A DNA stretch of 64,000 nt. Source: DASUXY01 sp036377675. GTDB taxonomy: Bacteria; Bacillota; Bacilli; Bacillales; Amphibacillaceae. Of this stretch, positions 1-8,458 are shown in pieces. Below the pieces are notes generated by a model. The model saw nothing but the letters and a program-made list of their open reading frames with translations, searched no databases and was not told the origin of the DNA. The stretch is from the NCBI GenBank assembly GCA_036377675.1, contig DASUXY010000032.1:39839-103838 (forward strand). Direction: 5' to 3'. The stretch's first letter is position 1, and every line of letters begins with the position of its first letter. A program made the position numbers and the translations under genes.

Positions 1-591
1 TTCTTTTAAATCTTGTTCTTCAAGAATGTTTTCATAAAAAAATTCATAAGTCCCGTGATTTTCGTTCGGCCCATACGTATGAATTTCTTCATCTGGCCAA
101 CTGGCGTCAATATCAGACCATTTCTCAATGTCACCATCCGCTAGGAAGATCTTCTTTAAGTCTTCTGCAGTCATTTCTGTAGCCCAATTATTATCTTTGT
201 GGATGACGAATGTTAAACCGTCCAAGGCTACTTTAAGCTCTTTCACTTCAATACCAAGTTCATCAGCTTTTTCTTGTTCTTCATCTTTAATTTGGCGAGA
301 AGCGTCGTTGAAGTCTGTTCCATCTTCGATGAGGAACTTTTCAAATCCTGCACTTGTACCTGCACGACTAACTTCAACAGAAACATTTTCTTCTTCGCTC
401 GTCATATATTCTTCAGCTAATGCTGACATAAGTGGGTATACTGTTCCTGATCCATCAATGACGACACTTCCTTCAAGTTCTCCTTTGTCTTTACTTTGCT
501 CATCATTGTTTGCATTTGCTCCCCCACAAGCAGTCATAACGACAATAAGAGCGGTGAATACTAGGTACATGGCAACCGTCTTTACTTTCAT
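1..591 (-). CDS. pstS: PstS-type phosphate ABC transporter substrate-binding lipoprotein, 5' part (cut by window edge)
   Basis: Reading the minus strand from the ATG at 591 gives 197 uninterrupted codons to the window edge. The N-terminus is a lipoprotein signal: basic start, hydrophobic stretch, then VVMTAC with Cys at about residue 22. A Ser/Asp/Glu-rich linker follows, then GSVVIDGSGTVYPLM and VSRAGTSAGFEKF, the N-terminal phosphate-binding segments of PstS. The known role is high-affinity capture of phosphate outside the membrane for PstCAB. The ribosome binding site is GGGGAGG a few bases upstream. A four-repeat Pho box and a TATAAT -10 lie upstream, so induction by PhoP under phosphate limitation is expected. 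The C-terminus and any pstCAB genes are outside the window. Confidence 0.93.
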   Translation of the reverse strand, partial: MKVKTVAMYLVFTALIVVMTACGGANANNDEQSKDKGELEGSVVIDGSGTVYPLMSALAEEYMTSEEENVSVEVSRAGTSAGFEKFLIEDGTDFNDASRQIKDEEQEKADELGIEVKELKVALDGLTFVIHKDNNWATEMTAEDLKKIFLADGDIEKWSDIDASWPDEEIHTYGPNENHGTYEFFYENILEEQDLKE

Positions 592-656
592 TGTTGATCC
601 TCCCCTTTTTAATAGACAAAATGATGAAGACTGAAAGGATTTCCCCTTTCACTTCA

Positions 657-710
657 ATTATAAAATGCAAATATTAAACGAATGTGAGTTTAATGTAAAT
701 GTTATGTAAA
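657..710 (-). promoter_or_regulatory. PhoP box and sigma-A -10 for pstS
   Basis: On the minus strand, hexamers TTTACA (705-710), TTTACA (694-699), CTCACA (683-688) and TTAATA (672-677) repeat with exact 11-bp periodicity (5-bp gaps). They match the Bacillus PhoP consensus TT(A/T/C)ACA at 6, 6, 4 and 5 of 6 positions. A TATAAT at 657-662 follows, about 10 bp after the last repeat. The box would span roughly -22 to -60 from the predicted start, the position of activating Pho boxes in B. subtilis. Confidence 0.85.
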
Positions 711-858
711 GTTGCCGAAGAAATGGAGGGAGAAGAATGATAGTGGTGCACGAATTGGTTTTTTTCCATTCATCCGATGCAAAGTTAACATATTTGAGGC
801 GGATTGACATTTTTTAAAAAAATTACGTATAATAGGTTCACAACAGAACAGGTGATGA

Positions 859-896
859 AGGAGGTTCTTAGCCAAACCCTCTTAAAAAAACTAAGG
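859..896 (+). ncRNA. preQ1-I riboswitch aptamer upstream of queF
   Basis: The segment contains GAGGTTCTTAGC, ACCCTC, an A-rich stretch and CTAAGG, in the order and spacing of the very small type-I preQ1 aptamer (stem GAGG/CCCTC, A-rich tail, 3' CTAA forming the H-type pseudoknot). The downstream gene encodes QueF, the enzyme that makes preQ1, which fits feedback control by its own product. Confidence 0.92.
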
Positions 897-950
897 ATAA
901 CTAAAACATTGGACGTCGTTACCATGTGCCTTAGATGGTACATGGTTTTA
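891..950 (+). terminator. Expression platform of the preQ1 riboswitch (terminator/antiterminator)
   Basis: ACCATGT (921-927) pairs with ACATGGT (940-946), followed by a U-rich run: an intrinsic terminator. CCTTAG (929-934), within its loop, is the exact complement of CTAAGG (891-896), the 3' edge of the aptamer. Ligand binding would lock CTAA in the pseudoknot and leave the terminator to form. Without ligand, CTAAGG can pair with CCTTAG and disrupt it. Seen: the complementarity. Inferred: transcriptional OFF-switch behaviour. Confidence 0.75.
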
Positions 951-1038
951 TTTATGACTTATCTATTGAAGTTGGAGGGCTCTCTTAACTACTGTTATGA
1001 CATAAAGATGATCGAGTTTGTACAAAGGAGGAAATAAA

Positions 1039-1527
1039 ATGTCAGAGAAAGATTTATCAAACTTAACTTTATTAGGCAATCAAGAAACGACTTATGACTG
1101 TACATATAATCCAGATATTTTAGAAGTTTTTCAGAATGATCACTATGAAAAAGATTATTTTGTAAAATTTAATTGTCCAGAATTTACTACACTTTGTCCG
1201 ATGACTGGGCAACCTGATTTTGCAACAATTTACATTAGTTATATACCAGATCGAAAAATGGTAGAAAGTAAATCGTTAAAATTGTATTTATTTAGTTACC
1301 GAAATCATGGTGGTTTTCATGAAGATAGTGTGAACACAATTATGGATGATTTAATCGATGTGATGGAACCTCGTTATATTGAAGTGTGGGGAAAGTTCAC
1401 TCCACGTGGAGGAATATCGATCGATCCGTATTGTAATTATGGAAAGCAAGGCACGAAGTACGAAAAAATGGCAGCGCATCGAATGATGAATCACGATATG
1501 TATCCAGAAAAAATCGATAATCGATAA
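1039..1527 (+). CDS. queF: QueF, NADPH-dependent preQ0 reductase (7-cyano-7-deazaguanine reductase)
   Basis: Reduces the nitrile preQ0 to the amine preQ1 in the cytoplasm, in queuosine tRNA modification. The protein has 162 residues, the size of the short Bacillus-type QueF. It carries CPEFTTLCPMTGQPDF with nucleophilic Cys53 and conserved Asp60, and the QueF motif ESKSLKLY at 76-83 that binds NADPH. The chosen ATG has AAAGGAGG at proper spacing; an in-frame ATG at 1018 overlaps that site and is unlikely. The gene stands alone behind a preQ1 riboswitch and is closed by a terminator; queC, queD and queE are not in this window. Confidence 0.95.
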   Translation: MSEKDLSNLTLLGNQETTYDCTYNPDILEVFQNDHYEKDYFVKFNCPEFTTLCPMTGQPDFATIYISYIPDRKMVESKSLKLYLFSYRNHGGFHEDSVNTIMDDLIDVMEPRYIEVWGKFTPRGGISIDPYCNYGKQGTKYEKMAAHRMMNHDMYPEKIDNR

Positions 1528-1574
1528 TCGTTAATTACGCTCACTCATGATTGTTCTCTGTTTTAAGTCATTGA

Positions 1575-1608
1575 AAAAGTGCTCTCCACTGATGGAGGCG
1601 CTTTTTTT
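1575..1608 (+). terminator. Intrinsic terminator after queF
   Basis: A GC-rich inverted repeat (AGTGCTCTCC / GGAGGCGCT) with a 6-nt loop is followed by seven T residues. Confidence 0.75.
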
Positions 1609-1764
1609 GAAAAAACGCCAGTAATGGGAATGGATAAACGATGTGATCATCGGAGTGTATAAGGACAAAAGTTCGCCACCGTCACTATCTTTTTAGCAGT
1701 TTGAAACGTCGTATAGGAGGTGATTACATAGTTGGCGAGCGGGAGGTGTGTTTTAGACCGTCGT

Positions 1765-1779
1765 CGAAAACGATATAAT
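1765..1779 (+). promoter_or_regulatory. Putative glpK promoter -10 overlapped by a cre-like site
   Basis: TATAAT at 1774-1779 is a perfect -10; no convincing -35 is visible. The 14 bases 1765-1778 match the CcpA consensus TGWAANCGNTNWCA at 12 of 14 positions and overlap the -10, a repressing geometry. The remainder of 1610-1855 shows no gene. B. subtilis glpFK is under catabolite control; applying this here is inference. Confidence 0.4.
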
Positions 1780-1855
1780 AGAGTACGGATGTGAATGACA
1801 AACAAGCTATTTGATTGAATATATGATCCATTACGAGAAGATAAGGAGAGATGAT

Positions 1856-3349
1856 ATGGAACGAAAATATATGATGGCTTTGGACCAAGGAACAACGAGC
1901 TCACGGGCGATTCTTTTTAATCAAAAAGGAGAAATTGTTGAAACTTCACAAAAAGAGTTTGAACAATTTTATCCTCACCCAGGTTGGGTAGAACATGATG
2001 CGAATGAAATTTGGACGTCTATTTTATCTTGCATAGCGAATGTGTTAAGAAAGGCGAATATTGAGCCACATCAAGTGGCAGGAATTGGAATTACGAACCA
2101 GAGGGAAACAGCAGTTGTTTGGGATAAACAGACAGGAAAACCTATTTATCGTGCGGTTGTATGGCAATCTCGGCAAACAGCAGATATTTGTGAAGAGCTC
2201 ATTGAGGCAGGGCATCGTGAGCAGGTTCGAGAAAAAACGGGTTTATTAATAGATCCTTATTTTTCGGGAACGAAAGTGAAATGGATTTTAGATCATGTCA
2301 AAGGGGCAAGGGAGTTAGCGGAAAACGGCGATTTATTATTCGGAACAATGGATACGTGGCTCGTTTATAAATTATCGGGTGGAAAGATTCATGTGACAGA
2401 CTATTCTAATGCTTCTCGAACGATGATGTTCAACATTCACAATCTTGAGTGGGATGAACAGTTGTTAGAAATGTTAACGGTGCCGAAATGTATGTTACCA
2501 GAGGTACGGTCTTCATCCGAGGTGTATGCGCATACCGTCGATTATCACTTTTTTGGAGAAGAAATCCCGATTGCTGGAATTGCCGGAGATCAGCAAGCTG
2601 CATTGTTCGGGCAAGCATGTTTTGAGAAAGGGATGGCGAAAAATACATACGGAACAGGTTGTTTCATGTTGATGAATACGGGTGAAAAAGCAGTCTCATC
2701 GAAGCACGGACTATTGACGACGATCGCTTGGGGAATTAACGGAAAAGTGGAATATGCTCTTGAGGGAAGTATTTTTGTAGCTGGTTCAGCCATTCAGTGG
2801 TTACGCGATGGCCTACATTTTTTTGAAAATTCCTCAGAGAGTGAAACTTTTGCTATACGTGTAGAGTCAACAGATGGGGTTTATATGGTCCCTGCTTTTG
2901 TCGGTTTAGGCACACCGTATTGGGATAGCGATGCACGTGGAGCCGTGTTCGGGTTAACGCGCGGTACGACAAAGGAACATGTTATTCGTGCTACCCTTGA
3001 GTCGCTCGCTTATCAAACGAAAGATGTCCTCGACGTCATGATTAAAGATTCGGGGATTGATTTAAAAGCATTACGGGTGGATGGTGGTGCCGTTAAAAAC
3101 AATTTTCTGATGCAGTTTCAAAGTGATTTATTAGGAGTTCCTGTTGAACGTCCCGTTATCCAAGAAACAACCGCGTTAGGAGCGGCATATCTTGCTGGAT
3201 TAGCAGTTGGTTATTGGGACGATGTAGATGAGATTGCTCGCCAGTGGCAACATGAACAAACATTCACTCCAGAAATGACTGTTGATAAACGTGAGACATT
3301 ATATGCTGGTTGGAAAAAAGCTATTGAGGCGACGAGAGTTTTCAAATAA
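1856..3349 (+). CDS. glpK: Glycerol kinase GlpK
   Basis: Phosphorylates glycerol to glycerol-3-phosphate with ATP in the cytoplasm. The 497 residues equal the family size. Seen: the FGGY-type ATPase motif DQGTTSSRA at 10-18, GIGITNQRET, the GIAGDQQAALFGQ phosphate loop and DGGAVKNNFLMQFQ near the C-terminus. His231 in DYHFFG sits where HPr phosphorylates and activates GlpK of low-GC Gram-positives. The ATG at 1856 has AAGGAGAG upstream; the frame is open further upstream but without support. glpF, glpD and glpP are not adjacent, unlike in B. subtilis, so uptake must be encoded elsewhere. Confidence 0.97.
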   Translation: MERKYMMALDQGTTSSRAILFNQKGEIVETSQKEFEQFYPHPGWVEHDANEIWTSILSCIANVLRKANIEPHQVAGIGITNQRETAVVWDKQTGKPIYRAVVWQSRQTADICEELIEAGHREQVREKTGLLIDPYFSGTKVKWILDHVKGARELAENGDLLFGTMDTWLVYKLSGGKIHVTDYSNASRTMMFNIHNLEWDEQLLEMLTVPKCMLPEVRSSSEVYAHTVDYHFFGEEIPIAGIAGDQQAALFGQACFEKGMAKNTYGTGCFMLMNTGEKAVSSKHGLLTTIAWGINGKVEYALEGSIFVAGSAIQWLRDGLHFFENSSESETFAIRVESTDGVYMVPAFVGLGTPYWDSDARGAVFGLTRGTTKEHVIRATLESLAYQTKDVLDVMIKDSGIDLKALRVDGGAVKNNFLMQFQSDLLGVPVERPVIQETTALGAAYLAGLAVGYWDDVDEIARQWQHEQTFTPEMTVDKRETLYAGWKKAIEATRVFK

Positions 3350-3494
3350 GGGGTTGTTTCGCTAGACTCGACTGCCAGTTTTTTAACAATGCCGATCATA
3401 TTTATTATTATCACAAACCGCTTAGCAATATTGAGATAGAGAGCAAACATTAGAAGGAAATGGGTTGCCCTGTTAATGACGAGGAGGAATTCAC

Positions 3495-4439
3495 ATGGTT
3501 ACCATTCAATCGATTTATGACGCACGTGAGACAATTGTCAACACGATTCATAAGACACCTCTTTTCGAATCTCATCAACTTACATCTTTATGTCGAAATC
3601 ATTTGTTATTAAAGGGAGAACATGTCCAAAAGACAGGCTCATTTAAAATAAGAGGGGCGATGAATAAAGTTATCGTAGCGGTAAATGATGGTGCTACCTA
3701 TGTAACGACAGCTTCCTCAGGAAATCACGGACAAGCGGTTGCTTATGTTGCGGGTAAACTGAACGTTCCTGCGACAATTGTTGTTCCAGAAAATGCAAAC
3801 GATTCCAAGGTCGAGGCTATTAAAGCTTACGGTGGAACGGTTGAGGTGTGTGGGACAACTTCAGAAGAACGTCTCCCATATGCGATGGACCTCGCCAAAC
3901 GAAGAAACGGTATGTATATTCCGCCTTACGATGACCCACTCATTATCGCAGGACAAGGGACAATTGGACTAGAAATTTTAGAACAAACCGATGATGTCGA
4001 CGCTGTCGTTGTTCCGATTGGTGGTGGCGGATTAATTGCTGGGATATTAACCGCTATTAAAGAAACGAAACCGTCTGTTCGCGTCATTGGGGTGGAACCT
4101 GAACGTGCAAAGGATACTTATTTATCATTGAAAAGAGGTCAGTTGACATCAGTGTCGACAACAGAAACGATCGCCGATGGACTTCGCACGAGTCGCCCCG
4201 GTATGCTAACATTTCCGATCGTTCAAAAGTATATCGATGACATTGTACTCGTCAGTGAAGAACAAATTCGAAAAGCGTTATTCATCGTGTATGAGCGGAC
4301 GAAACAAATTATTGAACCATCGAGTGCAGTAACTGTAGCCGCAGTTATGTTTGATCAGTTGGCCGTTCAAAATGAAAAAATAGTTTGTGTTCTTTCAGGA
4401 GGAAATGTAGATATAAAAAACATAAGCTCTATTTTTTAA
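3495..4439 (+). CDS. Threonine/serine dehydratase (PLP fold type II, no ACT domain)
   Basis: A 314-residue protein of the catabolic TdcB/serine racemase size class, which deaminates L-threonine or L-serine to a 2-oxo acid and ammonia. Lys51 in GSFKIRGA is the predicted pyridoxal-phosphate Schiff-base lysine. SSGNHGQAVAY is the substrate loop, PIGGGGLIAG the glycine-rich phosphate cradle, and LSGGNVD closes the protein. It lacks the C-terminal regulatory domain of biosynthetic IlvA. The ATG is preceded by GAGGAGG. The related hydroxyectoine protein EutB has the same architecture, but no eut genes are nearby. Substrate preference among Thr, Ser and D-Ser cannot be told from sequence. Confidence 0.85.
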   Translation: MVTIQSIYDARETIVNTIHKTPLFESHQLTSLCRNHLLLKGEHVQKTGSFKIRGAMNKVIVAVNDGATYVTTASSGNHGQAVAYVAGKLNVPATIVVPENANDSKVEAIKAYGGTVEVCGTTSEERLPYAMDLAKRRNGMYIPPYDDPLIIAGQGTIGLEILEQTDDVDAVVVPIGGGGLIAGILTAIKETKPSVRVIGVEPERAKDTYLSLKRGQLTSVSTTETIADGLRTSRPGMLTFPIVQKYIDDIVLVSEEQIRKALFIVYERTKQIIEPSSAVTVAAVMFDQLAVQNEKIVCVLSGGNVDIKNISSIF

Positions 4440-4533
4440 GATCATCAACGCCGAATTGGAGAAGGAACATATGTTGGATGAGTTTTGTGATCCTTAATAG
4501 AACGCAATCAATTTAAACAGATATTTAGAATGG

Positions 4534-5859
4534 ATGATAGCATTGAAGGACTTATTGAAAACAACGAATTGGCTTTTAGGTGTGCAGTGGCTCTTTTTTA
4601 TATTTACAAATATTGTCGTTATTCCGATTACGATTGGAGAAGCTTTTCAATTATCAGCTGAGAAAACAGTTATGTTATTACAGTTGTCTTTCGTTTTAAC
4701 CGGGCTTGCATGTATTATTCAAGCGGTATTTGGTCATCAGCGAGCGATTGTTGAAGGACAGTCTGGATTGTGGTGGGGTGTAATATTATCGCTCGCTTAT
4801 ATGGCACCGGCCCAAGGTATTTCGTTAGTAGAATTGGGAGGAAGTTTATCTGTTGGTATTATTATTACAGGTATGTTGTCGGTCCTTATCGGAGTGACAG
4901 GTATGGGGGCGATGATTTCCAAATGGTTTAATGCAAATGTTATGGGCGTATTTATGTTTTTATTAGCTGTGCAATTAGTCAGTAATTTTCTAAAAGGGAT
5001 GCTCGGAATTCCTTTTAGTCATCAAACCGAGCCCGTTCAGATCGACGTCCCCGTTACATTGCTATCGATTTTCATCGCTTTACTCGTCATTTTTATAAAC
5101 ATTCGGGCATCCTTTCACGTACGAAAATATAGTTTACTCATCGGGATTGTCGTCGGTTGGCTTTTATATGCCTTCTTTTTTAAACAGGATGCGTTCATTG
5201 GAGAAATGTCCTCTTTTTCAATGGAACTCTTTCCGTTAGGACCTCCAGCTTGGAATATAGGCATCATTGTAACGACCGTCATTGCAGGACTTTTAAATAC
5301 CGCAAACACTTTTGGGGCGTTAAAAGGGACAGACTCGATGTATAAAAGGGAAACAACGAAGGCTCATTATCGCTCTTCATTTACGATTACAGGAATGACG
5401 AATGTGGCATCGGGTCTATTTGGACTTGTTCCCACTGCACCTTATGTATCTTCGATTGGTTTTCTCGGCCAAATGGGGGTGACGAGAAGACTCCCATTTA
5501 TATTAGGAAGTTTTATGTTTATCGTGATGGGAATCATTCCGGCTATCGGCCGTTTTTTCTCAACACTTCCACTTAGTGTCGGGAGTGCTGTCTTATTCGT
5601 AGCTTATTTACAATTGTTTTTATCATCGTGGAACTTTTTTAATGAAATGACGTTTAACTCTTACACGGTTTATCGAACAGCTCTACCATTATTCGTAGGG
5701 ATTATTATCATGACGATGCCAGCTGCTTATTTTTCTTCTATACCTCCTATTATTCGTCCACTCGTAAGCAATGGCATGCTTGTCGGAATCACTTTGGCGC
5801 TCATCATGGAAAGTGTGTTCCCGTGGGATCGCTTTACAGCGTCGAAGAAATCAGCTTAA
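4534..5859 (+). CDS. NCS2-family purine/pyrimidine permease
   Basis: A 441-residue membrane protein with about 12-14 hydrophobic segments. It resembles nucleobase:cation symporter-2 proteins (uracil/xanthine permeases), with FGHQRAIVEGQSGLWWG near residue 70 and, in the second half, a region typical of NCS2 substrate-binding helices (NTANTFGALKGTDSMY, then GLVPTAPYVSSIGFLG). Expected role: proton-coupled uptake of a nucleobase such as uracil or xanthine; the substrate is not determinable here. The start is uncertain: the ATG at 4534 has a poor ribosome binding site and an in-frame TTG at 4543 is possible. No purine genes adjoin it. Confidence 0.82.
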   Translation: MIALKDLLKTTNWLLGVQWLFFIFTNIVVIPITIGEAFQLSAEKTVMLLQLSFVLTGLACIIQAVFGHQRAIVEGQSGLWWGVILSLAYMAPAQGISLVELGGSLSVGIIITGMLSVLIGVTGMGAMISKWFNANVMGVFMFLLAVQLVSNFLKGMLGIPFSHQTEPVQIDVPVTLLSIFIALLVIFINIRASFHVRKYSLLIGIVVGWLLYAFFFKQDAFIGEMSSFSMELFPLGPPAWNIGIIVTTVIAGLLNTANTFGALKGTDSMYKRETTKAHYRSSFTITGMTNVASGLFGLVPTAPYVSSIGFLGQMGVTRRLPFILGSFMFIVMGIIPAIGRFFSTLPLSVGSAVLFVAYLQLFLSSWNFFNEMTFNSYTVYRTALPLFVGIIIMTMPAAYFSSIPPIIRPLVSNGMLVGITLALIMESVFPWDRFTASKKSA

Positions 5860-5923
5860 TCGCTTTATAATGAGTAAAAACGTGTTCAAGTTCAAGCAAT
5901 CGGATAAATTTTTGTAAGGGAGG

Positions 5924-6712
5924 TTAACCTACGATTCCTAAACGCTTTAATCCATTATAAATTCCTGATTCATAGACGGAAGTTGTTCGATGTTTCGCAT
6001 GGGGAACTAAATTCGGATGTGCGTTTCCCATCGCAAAGCTTTCGCCAACAGTCTGAAACATCTCTACATCATTTAGTCCATCTCCGAAAGCTATTGCCTC
6101 TTTTGGTGAGATCCCAAGTTCCTTAAGAATATGTTTAATCGCTTTTCCTTTATTCACTTGCCGCCGAATTACATCGTAGCAGTTGGCCTCACTTTCCACA
6201 GGGACGGGAGATAGATGGATGTCGCTGTCTACTTCATACATCGATGGGTCATTTGTCTTTAAGTCGACAATCGTCGTTCCGAGTATATGAGAAACAATAT
6301 CTTCTTGAAAAGGAACATTTTGTTTAAGTTGAAACGTTTGCGCAAATAGTTTAGAAACCGAGCTGTTAGGTGACGTGAAGTAATTTTTTTCATGTGTATA
6401 AAAGGCTAGCTCATGTTCGTTCTTTTTAGCTAGTTGCAAAAAACGGTTAACGGTTTCTTCCTTAAACGGTTCGTTCCAAATCGGTTCATTTTTATATATC
6501 GCATATGAACCGTTATAGCCGATATAAGAGTCAACTTGAAACTCATCCATCAGTTTACGGTTATCATGTAACGGTCTTCCCGTAGCAAAAAAGACTTCAA
6601 TCCCTTGTTGTTGCACTTGGGAAATTGCTTCTTTTGTTGAAGGACAATACGTATGATCGTCTGGCTTTAAAACAGTTCCATCAATATCTAAAAAAATAAC
6701 CTTATACGTCAT
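5924..6712 (-). CDS. Cof-type HAD-superfamily phosphatase
   Basis: A 262-residue HAD hydrolase of subclass IIB (Cof/YwpJ-like), which typically dephosphorylates small sugar phosphates or cofactors such as FMN or PLP. Seen: motif I DIDGT with catalytic Asp9 and Asp11, motif II FFATGRP, a Lys in NKGKAIKHIL, and motif III GDGLNDVEMF that binds Mg2+. The middle third is the C2 cap. The ATG at 6712 has AAGGAG and a good spacer; an upstream in-frame start at 6778 would add 22 basic residues without support. It is convergent with the permease gene. Substrate unknown. Confidence 0.9.
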   Translation of the reverse strand: MTYKVIFLDIDGTVLKPDDHTYCPSTKEAISQVQQQGIEVFFATGRPLHDNRKLMDEFQVDSYIGYNGSYAIYKNEPIWNEPFKEETVNRFLQLAKKNEHELAFYTHEKNYFTSPNSSVSKLFAQTFQLKQNVPFQEDIVSHILGTTIVDLKTNDPSMYEVDSDIHLSPVPVESEANCYDVIRRQVNKGKAIKHILKELGISPKEAIAFGDGLNDVEMFQTVGESFAMGNAHPNLVPHAKHRTTSVYESGIYNGLKRLGIVG

Positions 6713-6979
6713 CGTTTTTCTCCTTTCGGTTACATCTTGAAAAGTACGTCTCGTGACCATCGTTCTAAGTTGGCGCACATTTATTTTATCATATGTTTGA
6801 TCATTGTGAATAGACTATATTTTAGGAGTGAAATTTTTAAAAAAGAGTAGTGACGTTCATGAAAAAAGTCTTAGCTATTCATCGCTTTTACTATTTTTGA
6901 TTAATTGACTTTACAAGTATTCAAATGTAGACTATATAAAGTAAACGAAATATATCATTTGACGGACGAGGTGATTTCT

Positions 6980-7267
6980 TTGGTACAATCAGTAATTACT
7001 ATTGGAGCCGTGTTAACAGTACTTATGATTTTACTCGGTTACGTATTATTAAAATCTTCTCCAACATCATACGTGCCTTATTACCCAGGCTTAGCTGTTT
7101 TTGGGGTAGGAATTGTATTGATTGTGATTGCTACCATTGCAGGTAAGATTGTCATTATGGGTGCTGGATTAGGTGGCTGGGGAATTGCATGTCTCTTCTC
7201 ATCAGCAATTGGATTAATCATTACTTCTATTTTGGATGCTTATGCAAGCAGTCCTACTACCGAGTAA
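6980..7267 (+). CDS. Small three-helix membrane protein of unknown function
   Basis: I do not recognise the family with confidence; it resembles YesK-like small membrane proteins. From the TTG at 6980 (GAGGTG six bases upstream) it has 95 residues with three hydrophobic segments: about 2-22, 35-55 and 62-84. A longer reading from 6905 starts inside what looks like a promoter (TTGACT at 6905, TAGACT 18 bp later), so the short form is preferred. Short gene with its own terminator, hence probably monocistronic. Confidence 0.6.
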   Translation: MVQSVITIGAVLTVLMILLGYVLLKSSPTSYVPYYPGLAVFGVGIVLIVIATIAGKIVIMGAGLGGWGIACLFSSAIGLIITSILDAYASSPTTE

Positions 7268-7293
7268 AAAAGAGCGATATATCGCTCTTTTTT
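7266..7293 (+). terminator. Intrinsic terminator, perfect palindrome
   Basis: AGAGCGATATATCGCTCT at 7271-7288 is a perfect inverted repeat flanked by A and T runs, so it can work in both directions, serving the small membrane protein and the convergent cvfB. Confidence 0.85.
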
Positions 7294-7347
7294 ATATGGA
7301 GAAACAGTAAACTAAAATGGTAGTTGTCATTGACCGCTTCAATTGAT

Positions 7348-8205
7348 TTATTTTTTAAGGTATGTATGACCCTCACGCTGTTCAACTTTACCTTCTTTCA
7401 TGAGCCTTCCAAGTGCACGTTTAAAAGCGGATTTGCTAATGTTAAACGTTGCTCGAATATCTTCAGGATCACTTCGATCACTAAATGGGATGACCCCATC
7501 GTGTTCTTCAAGATGAGCTAAAATGTCTTCAGCATCTAAATCGATGCTATATTGCTTCAAAGGTCTTAATGAGACGTTTATCGTTCCGTCTTCTTTTACA
7601 CCGATGACTCGCCCTTTGACACGTTCACCAAGTCGGGGTTCATTTTTCCGTTCCGTATGATGAATGAAACCACGATATCCTTCATCTGTTATAATTGCTG
7701 TTCCTTCTTTACTAGCCCGATAGACTCGACCACGAATTGTTTTATGCAACAAATCTTCTGAAGCAAACTCCCGCTCTAAGTAGATGTCTTCTTCTGTGGC
7801 AGGAATAGCTAGTAACCGTCCTCGGTGATCTTCACCCAATGTGACATAGAGTTGGTCACCTTCAGTTGGCCAGACATGTTGTAAAGGTGGTAAGTCATCT
7901 TTTGAGACGAGGATGTCCTTTGTTATACCAATATCTACGAAAACTCCTAAATGCTTAATGACTTCAATCACTTCAGCCCAGTTGAATGTACCTTTAACGA
8001 TTCGTGGATGCTTCATCGTAGCTTCAATCTTCCCTTTTTGATTTGTAAACAAGAAAACATCAACGAGTTGTCCGTTTTTTAATGGTGTCTCTGTTTCAGG
8101 AAGCGGTAACAAAATTTCTCCAGAACCTTTTTGTAACATGTATCCTTCATCAACGGTTTGTGTAACCGTCATCGTGTGAATCGTTCCAATCGATAATGGT
8201 TTCAT
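7348..8205 (-). CDS. cvfB: CvfB/YitL S1-domain RNA-binding protein
   Basis: A 285-residue protein matching the CvfB (YitL) family: several S1-like beta-barrels in the first two thirds (clear S1 signatures GVFVDIGITKDILV and YRGFIHHTE) and a C-terminal winged helix (ATFNISKSAFKRALGRLMKEGKV). CvfB of Staphylococcus binds RNA and affects virulence gene expression post-transcriptionally; in Bacillus the role is less defined. The ATG has GAAGGAT upstream. Size and domain order are normal. Confidence 0.9.
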   Translation of the reverse strand: MKPLSIGTIHTMTVTQTVDEGYMLQKGSGEILLPLPETETPLKNGQLVDVFLFTNQKGKIEATMKHPRIVKGTFNWAEVIEVIKHLGVFVDIGITKDILVSKDDLPPLQHVWPTEGDQLYVTLGEDHRGRLLAIPATEEDIYLEREFASEDLLHKTIRGRVYRASKEGTAIITDEGYRGFIHHTERKNEPRLGERVKGRVIGVKEDGTINVSLRPLKQYSIDLDAEDILAHLEEHDGVIPFSDRSDPEDIRATFNISKSAFKRALGRLMKEGKVEQREGHTYLKK

Positions 8206-8458
8206 TGTTATCCTTCTTTCATGTTCGAATAATTCTTTCCTCTATATACTACCCATTTGATCCCAAATGTAACATTAAGCATCAGCTTCCTATTCTACCA
8301 TAGAAGAGAAAATCATTGTTACATATGCACTATTTATTTGAATGTTGTTCGTTGTTTGAAAATAAGGTAAACTAAACATACTTCGATGGATTGTATGGTA
8401 CAGCTTAGCAAAGTGTGTGAAGAGCGATTTGAATTACGAAATGTGTCGAGGTGAGCGA

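Noticed and set aside
128..634. 168-codon plus-strand ORF over pstS
   Set aside because: Antisense shadow; the minus strand encodes a clear PstS with lipobox and Pho-controlled promoter.
804..1037. 77-codon ORF upstream of queF
   Set aside because: It lies across the preQ1 riboswitch and its terminator, with no ribosome binding site; the RNA interpretation explains the sequence.
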